Shown: in pieces, positions 1-8,520 of the stretch
How the letters are laid out: each line of letters opens with the position of its first letter
Numbering within the stretch: the first letter of the stretch is position 1
Notes under the pieces: model-generated
The model's database searches: none
The model's input: only the letters and a program-made list of their open reading frames with translations
What the model was told of the DNA's origin: nothing
Assembly (NCBI RefSeq): GCF_002102255.1
Contig: NZ_LQPH01000108.1
Span: forward strand, 1-34,032
DNA from: Mycobacterium nebraskense
GTDB lineage: Bacteria; Actinomycetota; Actinomycetes; Mycobacteriales; Mycobacteriaceae
DNA length: 34,032 nucleotides
Reading direction: 5' to 3'
Translations under genes and position numbers: made by a program

Positions 1-144
1 CACCGCATAGGATCATCAACGCAAGCGAGCGGAACCTATGTCAGACCACTTTTACACCGCTCCTGGGACGCCACCGTGTAGCCCACCAATTAGGACATGG
101 GACCTGACCCATGAGGGCCGCGGCGGACTTGGCAGACTGTCCGC
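1..144. other. Leader region of tpx
   Basis: This is 144 nt of sequence before tpx. It presumably carries the tpx promoter. No operator-like word, RNA gene or convincing ribosome binding site stands out; the end of any upstream gene cannot be recognised. Confidence 0.4.
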
Positions 145-639
145 ATGGCACAGATAACGTTGCGTGGAAACCCGATCAACACCGTCGGCGAGCTGCCTGC
201 AGTCGGATCACCGGCCCCGGCCTTCAGCCTGACGGGCGGCGACCTGGGGGCGGTCAGTAGCGACCAGCTCGGCGGTAAATCCGTGGTGCTCAACATCTTC
301 CCGTCCGTGGACACGCCGGTGTGCGCGGCCAGCGTCCGGACCTTCAACGAACGCGCCGCCGCAAGCGGCGCCACGGTGGTGTGCGTGTCGAAAGACCTGC
401 CGTTCGCGTTCGCTCGATTCTGTGGCGCCGAGGGCATCGACAACGTCACGACGGGTTCGGCGTTCCGCGGCAGCTTCGGCGAGGACTACGGCGTCACCAT
501 CAGCGACGGCCCGATGGCGGGGCTGCTCGCCCGGGCCATCGTGGTGGTCGGCCCCGACGGCAAGGTCACCTACACCGAGTTGGTCCCTGAGATCGCCCAG
601 GAGCCGAACTACGACGCGGCGCTGGCCGCGGCGGGCTAG
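145..639 (+). CDS. tpx: Thiol peroxidase Tpx (atypical 2-Cys peroxiredoxin)
   Basis: This 164-aa protein has the full length of bacterial Tpx. It reduces hydrogen peroxide and organic hydroperoxides in the cytoplasm using thioredoxin as electron donor. The peroxidatic cysteine is C60 in the stretch PSVDTPVC, and C93 in RFCG is placed as the resolving cysteine. C80 is also present, giving the same three-cysteine pattern known for the M. tuberculosis enzyme. The C-terminal half ends a thioredoxin fold (VVVGPDGKVTYTELVPEI). No strong ribosome binding site precedes the ATG, but it is the only start that gives the family N-terminus. The gene converges with the CoA ligase operon, with 9 nt between the two stop codons. 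In M. tuberculosis tpx also sits next to fadE18, so its position supports synteny. Confidence 0.95.
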   Translation: MAQITLRGNPINTVGELPAVGSPAPAFSLTGGDLGAVSSDQLGGKSVVLNIFPSVDTPVCAASVRTFNERAAASGATVVCVSKDLPFAFARFCGAEGIDNVTTGSAFRGSFGEDYGVTISDGPMAGLLARAIVVVGPDGKVTYTELVPEIAQEPNYDAALAAAG

Positions 640-648
640 TTCTTCGGG

Positions 649-2262
649 TCATAAACCGAGCAGTCGGACCATTTCGGCCCGCATGTCGACTTTGCGCACT
701 TTTCCGGTGACCGTCAGCGGGAACCCGTCGACGATGTGGACATACCGAGGAATCTTGTAGTGCGCGAGCTTCCCGAGACAAAACGCGCGGACGGCATCCT
801 CGTCTAAAGGCCGACGGCCTGGCCGCATTTTGATCCAGGCGCAGACCTCCTCGCCGTACTTGGTGTCGGGGACACCAATAACCTGCACAGCCTCGATGTC
901 GGGGTGGGTATGCAGGAAGTCCTCGATCTCTCGTGGGTACAGATTCTCGCCGCCGCGGATGACCATGTCCTTGATGCGCCCGACGATCGCGCAATACCCG
1001 TCGTCGCTCATGATCGCCAGGTCGCCGGTGTGCATCCATCCGTCGCGATCGATGACCTCGCGAGTTTTGCCGTCATCGTTCCAGTAACCCTGCATCACCG
1101 AGTAGCCGCGGGTGCAGAGTTCACCGGTCAGGCCTCGCTCGACGATCTTGCCGGTGCCGGCGTCGATGACCTTGATCTCAACGTGCGGATGGACCCGGCC
1201 CACGGTGGCGGTTCGACGGTGCAGGTCGTCGTCGATCCGGGTCTGGCAGGACACCGGGGAAGTCTCTGTCATGCCATAGGCGATCGACAGCTCCGACATG
1301 TTGAGTTCGTCCATGCAGCGCTTCATCACCTCCACCGGACAGGACGCGCCCGCCATGATCCCGGTCCGCAGCGACGACAGGTCTCGACGAGTGAGATCTG
1401 GATGGCCGAGCATCGCGATGAACATCGTGGGCACGCCGTAGAGGCCTGCGCAGCGCTCCCTTTCGATCGCTTCCAGCGTCGCAGCGGGATCGAATCCGGC
1501 CGCCGGGATCACCATGGTTGCTCCGCGGGTGGTGCAGCCCAAATTGCCCATCACCATGCCGAAGCAGTGGTAGAAGGGCACGGGGATACATAGGCGTTCC
1601 CCGGGTCCGAGCCGGATGAGTCCGGTGACGAAATACCCGTTGTTGAGGATGTTGCGGTGCGACAAGGTGGCGCCCTTGGGAGCTCCCGTTGTGCCCGATG
1701 TGTATTGAATGTTGATCGCATCCAGGGGGCTCAGGGTGGATGTCCGGCACCGCAATTCGTCAGCGGTAACCTCGCCGGCGCGCTGCCGGAGCCGCTCCCA
1801 GTCGGTGGTGCCCAGGAACACGACGTCTGTTAGTCCGCGGACCTCGGAACGGACCTCGTCAACCATTCGGCGGTAGTCGGAGCTCTTGAAGTTTGTCGCG
1901 GACATCAACAGCCGAGTGCCCGAATCGCGCAGCACATGAGACAACTCGTGAGTTCGATACGCGGGATTGACCGAGACGAGGATGGCGCCAATCTTGGCCG
2001 TGGCGTACTGAATGATCGTCCATTCCGGGCAATTGGGGGACCAGATCCCGACCCGATCTCCGCGCCGGATGCCGACGGCCATCAAAGCGCGGGCGAGACA
2101 GTTGATCTCACTGTCGAGTTCGGCGTAGGTCCACCGCCGGTCGCCGGCCACATCGACAAGCGCGTCGACGTCGGGGTACGCCAGCGCAGTGCGCTCGAAG
2201 TTCGCCCCGATCGTCTCGTCCAGCAGTGGGGTATCGACGGGCCCTGCATCGTAGGAGTTCAC
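649..2262 (-). CDS. Acyl-CoA ligase (FadD family, ANL superfamily), last gene of the operon
   Basis: This is a 537-aa adenylate-forming enzyme expected to activate a carboxylic acid to its CoA thioester. The P-loop [12 protein letters not shown] is at about residues 187-198. It is followed by the GMTETSP aromatic/adenine motif, HTGDLA, and the hinge [20 protein letters not shown]. The C-terminal catalytic lysine lies in TVTGK (about K521). An open frame continues upstream of 2262, but that part is shadow of the neighbouring ligase and does not look like this family. The GTG at 2262 gives a normal N-terminus ([13 protein letters not shown]) and overlaps the preceding stop as GTGA, a typical coupled start. 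The overall style resembles medium-chain/FadD35-like ligases. The substrate cannot be read from the sequence; context suggests a steroid- or terpenoid-derived acid. Confidence 0.92.
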   Translation of the reverse strand: MNSYDAGPVDTPLLDETIGANFERTALAYPDVDALVDVAGDRRWTYAELDSEINCLARALMAVGIRRGDRVGIWSPNCPEWTIIQYATAKIGAILVSVNPAYRTHELSHVLRDSGTRLLMSATNFKSSDYRRMVDEVRSEVRGLTDVVFLGTTDWERLRQRAGEVTADELRCRTSTLSPLDAINIQYTSGTTGAPKGATLSHRNILNNGYFVTGLIRLGPGERLCIPVPFYHCFGMVMGNLGCTTRGATMVIPAAGFDPAATLEAIERERCAGLYGVPTMFIAMLGHPDLTRRDLSSLRTGIMAGASCPVEVMKRCMDELNMSELSIAYGMTETSPVSCQTRIDDDLHRRTATVGRVHPHVEIKVIDAGTGKIVERGLTGELCTRGYSVMQGYWNDDGKTREVIDRDGWMHTGDLAIMSDDGYCAIVGRIKDMVIRGGENLYPREIEDFLHTHPDIEAVQVIGVPDTKYGEEVCAWIKMRPGRRPLDEDAVRAFCLGKLAHYKIPRYVHIVDGFPLTVTGKVRKVDMRAEMVRLLGL

Positions 2263-3791
2263 CGCGCGTACTCGCGGCGAAGATCGGTCTTGAGTACCTT
2301 GCCACTGGCGTTGCGCGGCAACGCATCCACAACCACTACACGGCGGGGCCGCTTGTACGAAGCGAGGTGCTCGCGGCAGTGCGTGTCGATTTCGTCGTCG
2401 GTCGGCGGATCTGCCGGGTCGCGCGCCACGATCACCGCCATCGGGGTCTCGCCCCATTTTGCGTCGGGCACTCCGATGACCGAAACCTCGGCGACCTTGG
2501 CGTGCGCTGCCACGACGTTTTCCACCTCGGCGCTGTAGATGTTTTCACCGCCCGAAATGATCATGTCCTTCTTCCGGTCGACCACATAGATATAGCCATC
2601 GGCGTCCTGCGGGACCAGGTCGCCCGAATGAAACCAGCCGCCGCGAAAGGCCTCCGCGGTCTCGGCGGGCTTATTCCAATACTCCTTCATCACCAGCGGT
2701 CCGCGATAGACGATCTCGCCGATTTCGCCCTGCGGAACGTCGTCCATCTGGTCGTCGACGATGCGGACCTCGACGCCCAGCATCGGGGTGCCCACGGATC
2801 CGATCTTGCGGAGAGCATCCTGTCCCCGCAGCAGGCAGGTGATGGGGCTGCATTCGGTCTGCCCGAAGGCCGCGATGATCTCGGTGTGCGGAAAGGCATC
2901 GAACATCGTGCGCAGCAAGGCGGTTGACGCGGGTGCCGCGCCCCACCAAACACGACGCAGCCGGCTGAGATCCCACGAGCGAAGACCTGGCAATGCACAG
3001 ACCGTCTGCCACTGTGCCGGCGTCATCCAGCAAGACGTGACCCGCTCACCGACGATCGTTCGCATGGCGGCCACGGGGTCGAAGCCGCCGGACGGTGGAA
3101 CGACCACCGTGCCGCCGGTCAGGAACGTCGGGAACATCCCCGATACACCGGCGACGTGGAACAGCGGCGCATGCGCCATCCAGCAGTTGTCGTCACTGCG
3201 AAGACCCAGTGTGGCGATCACGCTCATGGCATGCAGGTACAGATTGCGGTGGGTAATCACCGCGCCCTTGGGGAAGCCCGTGGTGCCGGATGTGTACATG
3301 ATGAACGCGGGCGCCTCGTCCGCAACCGTGACGTCGAGAGCGAGACCATCTGCCGCGGCGATAAGTTCGTCCAGACCGTCACCAATCGTGAGGACGGTGC
3401 GGATCGATGGTGTCTTAGTGCGCGCCCGCGCGACGGCCGGTGCGCACGCCAGGTCCACGACCACAGCGACCACACCACTGTCTGCGAGCACATACGCGAT
3501 CTCCTCGGAAACCAGCCGGAAGTTGACGGGCACCGCGACGGCACCCAGACGCAGCGTGGCGAACCAGGCTTCGATCAGCTCAAGACAATTCAGACCGACC
3601 ACTGCTACCCGATCGCCTGGACGAACTCCGCTCGCCGATAGCACGTTGGCCAGACGGATCACCCGCTGGTTCAGTTCGGAGTAGGTGCACCGTCGGCGCT
3701 GATCGACGAACGCGAGATTGCCCGGCCGGACTCGCGCGTGCCGGGCCAAGACGTCGCTGAACGTGATGCCGCCCCCGGCCACGGGATCCAT
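2259..3791 (-). CDS. Acyl-CoA ligase (FadD family)
   Basis: This is a 510-aa AMP-dependent acyl-CoA synthetase. It carries the P-loop [12 protein letters not shown] at about residues 166-177, [14 protein letters not shown], the hinge [20 protein letters not shown], and the catalytic lysine in NASGK (about K498). The ATG at 3791 opens directly onto a typical FadD N-terminus ([18 protein letters not shown]). It lies 9 nt after fadE18 and its stop overlaps the GTG of the next ligase by 4 nt, so translational coupling is likely. It is clearly divergent from its neighbour, so the two probably activate different intermediates and are not a recent duplication. I do not recall a ligase gene between tpx and fadE18 in M. 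tuberculosis. Confidence 0.93.
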   Translation of the reverse strand: MDPVAGGGITFSDVLARHARVRPGNLAFVDQRRRCTYSELNQRVIRLANVLSASGVRPGDRVAVVGLNCLELIEAWFATLRLGAVAVPVNFRLVSEEIAYVLADSGVVAVVVDLACAPAVARARTKTPSIRTVLTIGDGLDELIAAADGLALDVTVADEAPAFIMYTSGTTGFPKGAVITHRNLYLHAMSVIATLGLRSDDNCWMAHAPLFHVAGVSGMFPTFLTGGTVVVPPSGGFDPVAAMRTIVGERVTSCWMTPAQWQTVCALPGLRSWDLSRLRRVWWGAAPASTALLRTMFDAFPHTEIIAAFGQTECSPITCLLRGQDALRKIGSVGTPMLGVEVRIVDDQMDDVPQGEIGEIVYRGPLVMKEYWNKPAETAEAFRGGWFHSGDLVPQDADGYIYVVDRKKDMIISGGENIYSAEVENVVAAHAKVAEVSVIGVPDAKWGETPMAVIVARDPADPPTDDEIDTHCREHLASYKRPRRVVVVDALPRNASGKVLKTDLRREYAR

Positions 3792-3800
3792 TATCGACGC

Positions 3801-4907
3801 CTACAGGCCCGCACGGTCGGCCAGTAGCGCCCGGTTCCGGGCGCTACTGCCGAAGAGCGCCTCGGTGGTCTTGGCCCGGCGGAAGTACAGGTGCAGATCG
3901 TGCTCCCAAGTGAACGCGATGCCGCCGTGGACTTGGATGGCGGTGCCGGCGCATAACACATAGGTGTCCGCGGCCTGCGCCTTGACCAATGGAGCCGCGA
4001 TGTGCAGCTCGTCGCCGTTGGCGGCGCTCATCGCGGCGAACATCACGGCTGCCCGAGTCGCGTCGATTTCAATCATCATCTCGGCACAGGCGTGCTTGAC
4101 TGCCTGGAACGAGCCTATCGGCCGACCGAATTGCTTTCGGCTGCGGGCATATTCGACAGTCAGTTCAAGGCACGCCTCGGCACCGCCAAGCATCTCGGCC
4201 GCCAGCAGCACTCGCGCCACGTCGAGCACTCGCTCGGCCTCATCGGGTGAGCCTGCGGTCAAGGGGTCGGCCGGGGCTTGCGCCAGCTGCAGCCTGGCGA
4301 CGGGACGGGTGACGTCGAACGAAGGCAGCCGAACAACCGTCACCCCCGGGGCGCCAGCCGCCACGACGTGAAAGACGACTGTGCTGTCGGGGCCGTCGGC
4401 TACCGCTGGGACCACGAACAAGTCAGCGACGTGGCCGTGCAAAACGGGGACGCACTCGCCGGTGAGCACGGTGCCATCTGCGCGCCGGCTGGCCCGGACG
4501 GTCGCCGCCGATGGGTCGGTCTCGTTCGGGCCGGCGGCTGCCAAAGCGCCGATCTGTTCTCCGGACAGCAGACCGGCGAGTAGCCTCTTGCGCTGCTCGT
4601 CATCGCCCATGCGCAGCACCGCCTCGATCGCGAAGGTGGTGGTGGCCAGCGGTACCGGCGTCAGTGCCCTACCGAATTCGGAGAACACGATCGCGGTCTC
4701 GATGAGGGTGCCACCGTCCCCGCCGCATTCCGCGGGGACATGCAGTCCCAAGGGCTGCATCTCGCGACAGAGTCGCTGCCAGACCCGCCTGTCATGGCCG
4801 TCGGCAGCGGCTGCCTCGCGCATTCGCATCTGCGAGGCAGCCTCACGGAGAAAACCGCCCAGCGATGCCCGGAAGGCGTCGTGTTCGGGGCTGTACCGGA
4901 AATCCAT
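3801..4907 (-). CDS. fadE18: Acyl-CoA dehydrogenase subunit, FadE18-like
   Basis: This 368-aa acyl-CoA dehydrogenase is slightly longer than the M. tuberculosis FadE18 I recall (about 363 aa). The N-terminal helical domain (MDFRYSPEHDAFRASL) is followed by a beta domain in which the usual substrate-side motifs are eroded (AAAGPNETDPSA). The C-terminal domain holds the FAD-contact stretch YARSRKQFGRPIGSFQAVKH and IQVHGGIAFTWEHDLHLYFRRA. No catalytic glutamate is evident at either of the two known positions. This fits the non-catalytic partner of an alpha2beta2 heterotetramer, as described for mycobacterial steroid enzymes such as ChsE1-ChsE2 and ChsE4-ChsE5. The gene lies 1 nt after fadE17 (TGA-T-ATG), consistent with equal expression of the two subunits. 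Confidence 0.88.
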   Translation of the reverse strand: MDFRYSPEHDAFRASLGGFLREAASQMRMREAAAADGHDRRVWQRLCREMQPLGLHVPAECGGDGGTLIETAIVFSEFGRALTPVPLATTTFAIEAVLRMGDDEQRKRLLAGLLSGEQIGALAAAGPNETDPSAATVRASRRADGTVLTGECVPVLHGHVADLFVVPAVADGPDSTVVFHVVAAGAPGVTVVRLPSFDVTRPVARLQLAQAPADPLTAGSPDEAERVLDVARVLLAAEMLGGAEACLELTVEYARSRKQFGRPIGSFQAVKHACAEMMIEIDATRAAVMFAAMSAANGDELHIAAPLVKAQAADTYVLCAGTAIQVHGGIAFTWEHDLHLYFRRAKTTEALFGSSARNRALLADRAGL

Positions 4908-4908
4908 A

Positions 4909-6150
4909 TCAGCCCTGGCCGATACGTTGGGGGAGCAGCCGCGGTTCCTTCGGCAGGTCCAGCAGTTGCTCGCCGATCACGTTGCGCTGGATCTGCGAAC
5001 TGCCCGCGTAAATGGTCGCGGCACGCGCATAGAGCAGCTCGTCCAGCCAGCAGGCCACCGAGTTGGGGGTACCGGCCTCTGCGGTGATCAGCGCTTCGCC
5101 ATTGCCCGAGCCCTCCGCCCCGAGTGCCTCGATACCCAGGATCTCGACGGCAAGATCGGTGTAGCGCTGGAAGTACTCACTCCAGAAGACCTTGCTGATC
5201 GCGGCCTCGGCCCCGGGCCGCTGCCCGTTGACCAACAACGTCAGCCCGCGGTAGCCCTGGTAACGCATGATCTGGACGCGCGAATAGCACCAGGCCAACG
5301 CATCGCGGATGCGCGGATCAGTGTGCAGTCCGCGCTCGCGGGCGAGTTCGCATAACCTCTCGAGTTCTCTTCCGAAGTTGATGGCGGCCGTAGTGACCTG
5401 TGAGGCGCGCTCGAATCCGAGCAGCGTCATCGCTACCGACCATCCGTCGCCTACCCGGCCGACCACATTGGCGACCGGGGTGCCGGCGTCGGTCAGGAAC
5501 ACCTCACTGAAGGAGGCATGGCCGGCCGCGTTGACGATGGGCCGGACCACCACGCCGGGCTGGTCCATCGGCACCAGCAGCACCGACAGGCTCGCGTGCG
5601 CGGGCCCGTCCGGATCCGTGCGCGCCAGGACGAAAATCCAGTTCGCGGTCGGCCCTGCCGACGTCCAGATCTTCTGTCCGTTGAGCACCCACTCGTCGCC
5701 ATCGAGCACCGCCCTGGTCCGGACGGATGCCAGGTCCGAGCCCGCCTCGGGCTCGGAGAAACCCTGGCACCAGCGATCCTCGCCGCTGAGAATGCGCGGC
5801 AGGAAATGCTTCTTCTGCTCCTCGGAGCCCAGCGCGATCAGGGTGTTGCCCAGCAGCTGGATGCCGAGCAGATCGTTCTCCAACCCCTCCGGCGCGCCCG
5901 CACGGGCGAACTCCTCATCAAGCACGGCCTGCTCGATCGCGGAAAGACCGGCGCCGCCACACTCTTTCGGCCAGGACACCGCCACCAGGCCGCGGTCCGC
6001 GAGGACCCCGCGCCATCGGTGCGCGATCGCCCGCCGCTCGTCGGGCGGCAACGCCCCACCGCCAGACCAACCCGGCGGTAGGTGCTCGGCAACAAAGGCG
6101 CGGATCTGGTCGCGGAATGCCTCCGCTTCGGCCGGGTAGTCGACATCCAC
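4909..6150 (-). CDS. fadE17: Acyl-CoA dehydrogenase catalytic subunit, FadE17-like
   Basis: This 413-aa acyl-CoA dehydrogenase is FAD-dependent and introduces an alpha-beta double bond into an acyl-CoA. Recognisable signatures are [19 protein letters not shown] (about residues 129-147), [11 protein letters not shown] (about 156-166) and [20 protein letters not shown] near the C-terminus. In medium-chain enzymes the catalytic Glu sits in YEGT. Here that site is YAGS, while a glutamate is present in GFERAS (E247), the helix position used by isovaleryl-CoA dehydrogenase and by the steroid-type FadE pairs. The start is GTG at 6150, preceded by GGAGG with 9-nt spacing. It begins 18 nt after echA13. 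Together with fadE18 it probably forms one heteromeric enzyme. Confidence 0.9.
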   Translation of the reverse strand: MDVDYPAEAEAFRDQIRAFVAEHLPPGWSGGGALPPDERRAIAHRWRGVLADRGLVAVSWPKECGGAGLSAIEQAVLDEEFARAGAPEGLENDLLGIQLLGNTLIALGSEEQKKHFLPRILSGEDRWCQGFSEPEAGSDLASVRTRAVLDGDEWVLNGQKIWTSAGPTANWIFVLARTDPDGPAHASLSVLLVPMDQPGVVVRPIVNAAGHASFSEVFLTDAGTPVANVVGRVGDGWSVAMTLLGFERASQVTTAAINFGRELERLCELARERGLHTDPRIRDALAWCYSRVQIMRYQGYRGLTLLVNGQRPGAEAAISKVFWSEYFQRYTDLAVEILGIEALGAEGSGNGEALITAEAGTPNSVACWLDELLYARAATIYAGSSQIQRNVIGEQLLDLPKEPRLLPQRIGQG

Positions 6151-6168
6151 AGTGCTCGTCCTCCGGGT

Positions 6169-7065
6169 TTAGGGCCGCTGTTTGGCCGCGGGCAGGATCT
6201 CGGGCGCGATCCGCCAGTCCTCCAGACCGTTGTCGACCGTGCCATAGGACAGCTTTCCGCCAGTCACCTCCGCCCAGTGCGCATGATTGAGTTGGTGGAT
6301 GGAGAAGCAGGCGTCCAGCGCCGTGCAGAAGCCCATCGCATCGACGGACTGATTCACCGACTCTTTGATGAACAGCGCCGTGAGCGTTGGCAGCTTGGCG
6401 ATGCGACGAGCGAAATCGACTGTGCAGGAGAATAACTCATCGTTTGGAAAGACCTTGCTCACCATCCCGATGGCGTGCGCGTCGTGCGCGTCGAGCGAGT
6501 CGCCGGTGAGCAGCAGCTCCTTTGCCTTTCGCGGGCCGAACTCCCACGGGTGGCCGAAGTACTCCACCCCACACATACCGAGCCGAGTCCCGACGACATC
6601 GGCGAACACGGCGTCCTCGGCGGCGACGATAAGATCGCAGCACCACGCCAGCATCAGAGCGGCTGACAGGACCGTGCCGTGGACCTCGGCGATGGTGATC
6701 TTGCGGAGATTGCGCCACCGTTTGGTGTTCTCGAAGAAGTAGTGCCACTCCTGACGGTGGCGCGATTCCACCCCACCGCGGGTTCCGCCGTTGCACTGAT
6801 ATGTGGGGTGTTGGTCCGGGCCGGATGAACGTTCGCGTACGTCGTCGGCGGATCCGAGGTCGTGCCCGGCGGAGAACGACGGCCCCTCGCCCCGCAGGAT
6901 CACCACGCGGATCGCATCGTCGGATTCTGCGAGCTCGAAAGCGGCCCCGAGCTCGACAAGCATCCCGCGGTTCTGGGCATTCCGTTGTTTCGGGCGGTCG
7001 AGCGTGATGACGGCGATCAGGCCCTGATCGACGACGTCGTATCGGATGTAGTCGAAATCCTGCAC
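6169..7065 (-). CDS. echA13: Enoyl-CoA hydratase/isomerase (crotonase) family protein, EchA13-like
   Basis: This 298-aa crotonase-fold protein runs from a GTG at 7065, preceded by GAAAGGAG. The frame stays open to 7125, which would give 318 aa, the length I recall for M. tuberculosis EchA13. The N-terminal core is ITLDRPKQRNAQN and the first oxyanion-hole segment is FSAGHDL. An insertion of about 40 residues (about 75-115) follows, then the second oxyanion segment VHGTVLSAALMLAWCCDLIVA. Where classical hydratases carry catalytic Glu144 (CELAM), this protein has Met138. Around the Glu164 position it reads FADVVGTRLG with no Glu. Classical syn-hydration is therefore doubtful; isomerase, hydrolase or retro-aldol chemistry on a CoA ester is possible. 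It is the first gene of the minus-strand operon and is divergent from melF. Confidence 0.88.
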   Translation of the reverse strand: MQDFDYIRYDVVDQGLIAVITLDRPKQRNAQNRGMLVELGAAFELAESDDAIRVVILRGEGPSFSAGHDLGSADDVRERSSGPDQHPTYQCNGGTRGGVESRHRQEWHYFFENTKRWRNLRKITIAEVHGTVLSAALMLAWCCDLIVAAEDAVFADVVGTRLGMCGVEYFGHPWEFGPRKAKELLLTGDSLDAHDAHAIGMVSKVFPNDELFSCTVDFARRIAKLPTLTALFIKESVNQSVDAMGFCTALDACFSIHQLNHAHWAEVTGGKLSYGTVDNGLEDWRIAPEILPAAKQRP

Positions 7066-7376
7066 GCAATGCTCCTTTCGAGCAGTAGCCGAGCCGCGCG
7101 AACACGTCGGCGGCGGTGTCCTCACGCAGTTCGGCCGGGCGTGGGCGCTCCCTAACGCGCGTGGCCCGGTTTACGTCGGTGAGGCTACGCGGGGCGGGCC
7201 AAAATGTCCATAAGCGATACGGGCTTGATAAATCCCATGAAAACACAAATTCCCACGCTAACTGCATCTTGCGCAGTAATGATGTATCTTGCTATTACTG
7301 TGTTGTAGGTCGCAGCAGAGACCTGTGCCGAGATGTGGTCTCGGGTCGGGTTCGGGCACACCGAGGAAGGTTGAAG
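7066..7376. promoter_or_regulatory. Divergent intergenic/promoter region echA13-melF
   Basis: This 311-nt region separates two divergent operons. Its right half (about 7200-7310) is clearly more AT-rich than the surrounding coding DNA, as expected for a promoter and operator zone. It contains the 22-nt operator-like site at 7277-7298, which lies within a 7-bp inverted repeat at 7274-7300. No single convincing -10/-35 pair can be picked by eye. In M. tuberculosis the equivalent region is a known Mce3R-controlled promoter region. No separate gene is supported here. If echA13 starts at 7125 instead of 7065, the region is 60 nt shorter. Confidence 0.75.
7277..7298 (+). promoter_or_regulatory. Candidate Mce3R operator (site A)
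   Basis: The site reads TAATGATGTA, then TCTTGC, then TATTAC. It matches site C upstream of yrbE3A at 19 of 22 positions and site B upstream of the LEH gene at 16 of 22. It is embedded in an inverted repeat CAGTAAT (7274-7280) and ATTACTG (7294-7300) with a 13-nt spacer. It ends 78 nt before the melF ATG. That the same word recurs at promoters of the Mce3R regulon is seen in the sequence; that Mce3R binds it is inference. Confidence 0.68.
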
Positions 7377-8486
7377 ATGGAGATCGGGATTTTTCTCATG
7401 CCGGCGCACCCGCCCGAGCGGAGCCTCTATGACGCGACGCAGTGGGACCTCGACATCATCGAGCTAGCCGACCAGCTGGGCTATGTGGAGGCCTGGGTGG
7501 GGGAGCACTTCACGGTGCCGTGGGAGCCTATTTGCGCGCCCGACCTGCTGTTGGCGCAGGCGTTGCTGCGCACGAAGTCGATCAAGCTGGCGCCTGGAGC
7601 GCACCTGCTGCCTTACCACCATCCGGTCGAGCTCGCCCACCGGGTGGCCTACTTCGACCACCTGGCCCAGGGCCGCTACATGCTGGGTGTCGGCGCCAGT
7701 GGCATCCCGGGCGACTGGGCGCTGTTCGATGTCGACGGACAAAACGGCGAGCACCGCGAGATGACGCGCGAAGCCCTCGAGATCATGTTGCGCGTCTGGA
7801 CCGAGGACGGTCCCTGGGAACATCGCGGAAAGTACTGGAACGCCAACGGGATCGCGCCGATGTTCGAGGGCTTGATGACCCGCCACATCAAACCCTTCCA
7901 GAAGCCCCATCCGCCGATCGGGGTCACGGGTTTCAGCGCCGGATCAGAGACGCTAAAGCTCGCCGGCGAGCGCGGCTACCTGCCCATGAGTCTGGACCTC
8001 AATACCGACTACGTTGCGACACACTGGGATGCAGTGCTGGAGGGCGCAGCACGCAGCGGTCGCACGCCGGATCGCCGCGATTGGCGGCTGGTTCGTGAGG
8101 TCGTCGTTGCCGAGACCGATGAGAAGGCATTCCGCTATGCGGTCGACGGCATCATCGGACGCAACATGCGCGAGTACGTCCTGCCGACCTTCCGCATGTT
8201 CGGCATGACCAAGTTCTACAAACACAACCCCGCGGTGCCCGATGCTGACGTGACACCGGAATACCTCGCGGAGAAGACGTTCGTGGTCGGATCGGTCGAG
8301 ACGGTGGTCGACAAGCTGGAGGCCACTTATGACCAGGTTGGTGGATTCGGGCATCTGCTGATCCTCGGCTTCGACTACAGCGACAACCCCGGCCCCTGGA
8401 AGGACTCCATGCGGCTGCTCGCCGAGGAGGTCATGCCCCGACTCAACGCCCGCATCGCCAAGAAGCCCATCGCCGCGATCATTTAG
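7377..8486 (+). CDS. melF: Luciferase-like flavin-dependent monooxygenase MelF
   Basis: This 369-aa protein has the length I recall for M. tuberculosis Rv1936. It belongs to the bacterial luciferase-like (alpha/beta TIM-barrel) family that uses reduced FMN, or in some members F420. The ATG at 7377 has GAGGAAGG 6 nt upstream; longer in-frame extensions run through the promoter and are rejected. The motif EHFTVPW places His44 where luciferase LuxA has its catalytic His44. GRYMLGVGASG and GVTGFSAGSETLKLAGERG are typical cofactor-binding loops of the family. Limonene 1,2-monooxygenase (LimB) is a member of the same broad family. The flavin reductase MelI in the same operon could supply reduced flavin. 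It is the first gene of the mel2 operon, which is linked to resistance to oxidative stress and macrophage infection in M. marinum and M. tuberculosis. Confidence 0.9.
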   Translation: MEIGIFLMPAHPPERSLYDATQWDLDIIELADQLGYVEAWVGEHFTVPWEPICAPDLLLAQALLRTKSIKLAPGAHLLPYHHPVELAHRVAYFDHLAQGRYMLGVGASGIPGDWALFDVDGQNGEHREMTREALEIMLRVWTEDGPWEHRGKYWNANGIAPMFEGLMTRHIKPFQKPHPPIGVTGFSAGSETLKLAGERGYLPMSLDLNTDYVATHWDAVLEGAARSGRTPDRRDWRLVREVVVAETDEKAFRYAVDGIIGRNMREYVLPTFRMFGMTKFYKHNPAVPDADVTPEYLAEKTFVVGSVETVVDKLEATYDQVGGFGHLLILGFDYSDNPGPWKDSMRLLAEEVMPRLNARIAKKPIAAII

Positions 8487-8520
8487 CGGTCCTCGAATAG
8501 GCGAGAAAGGGGCAGACGCA

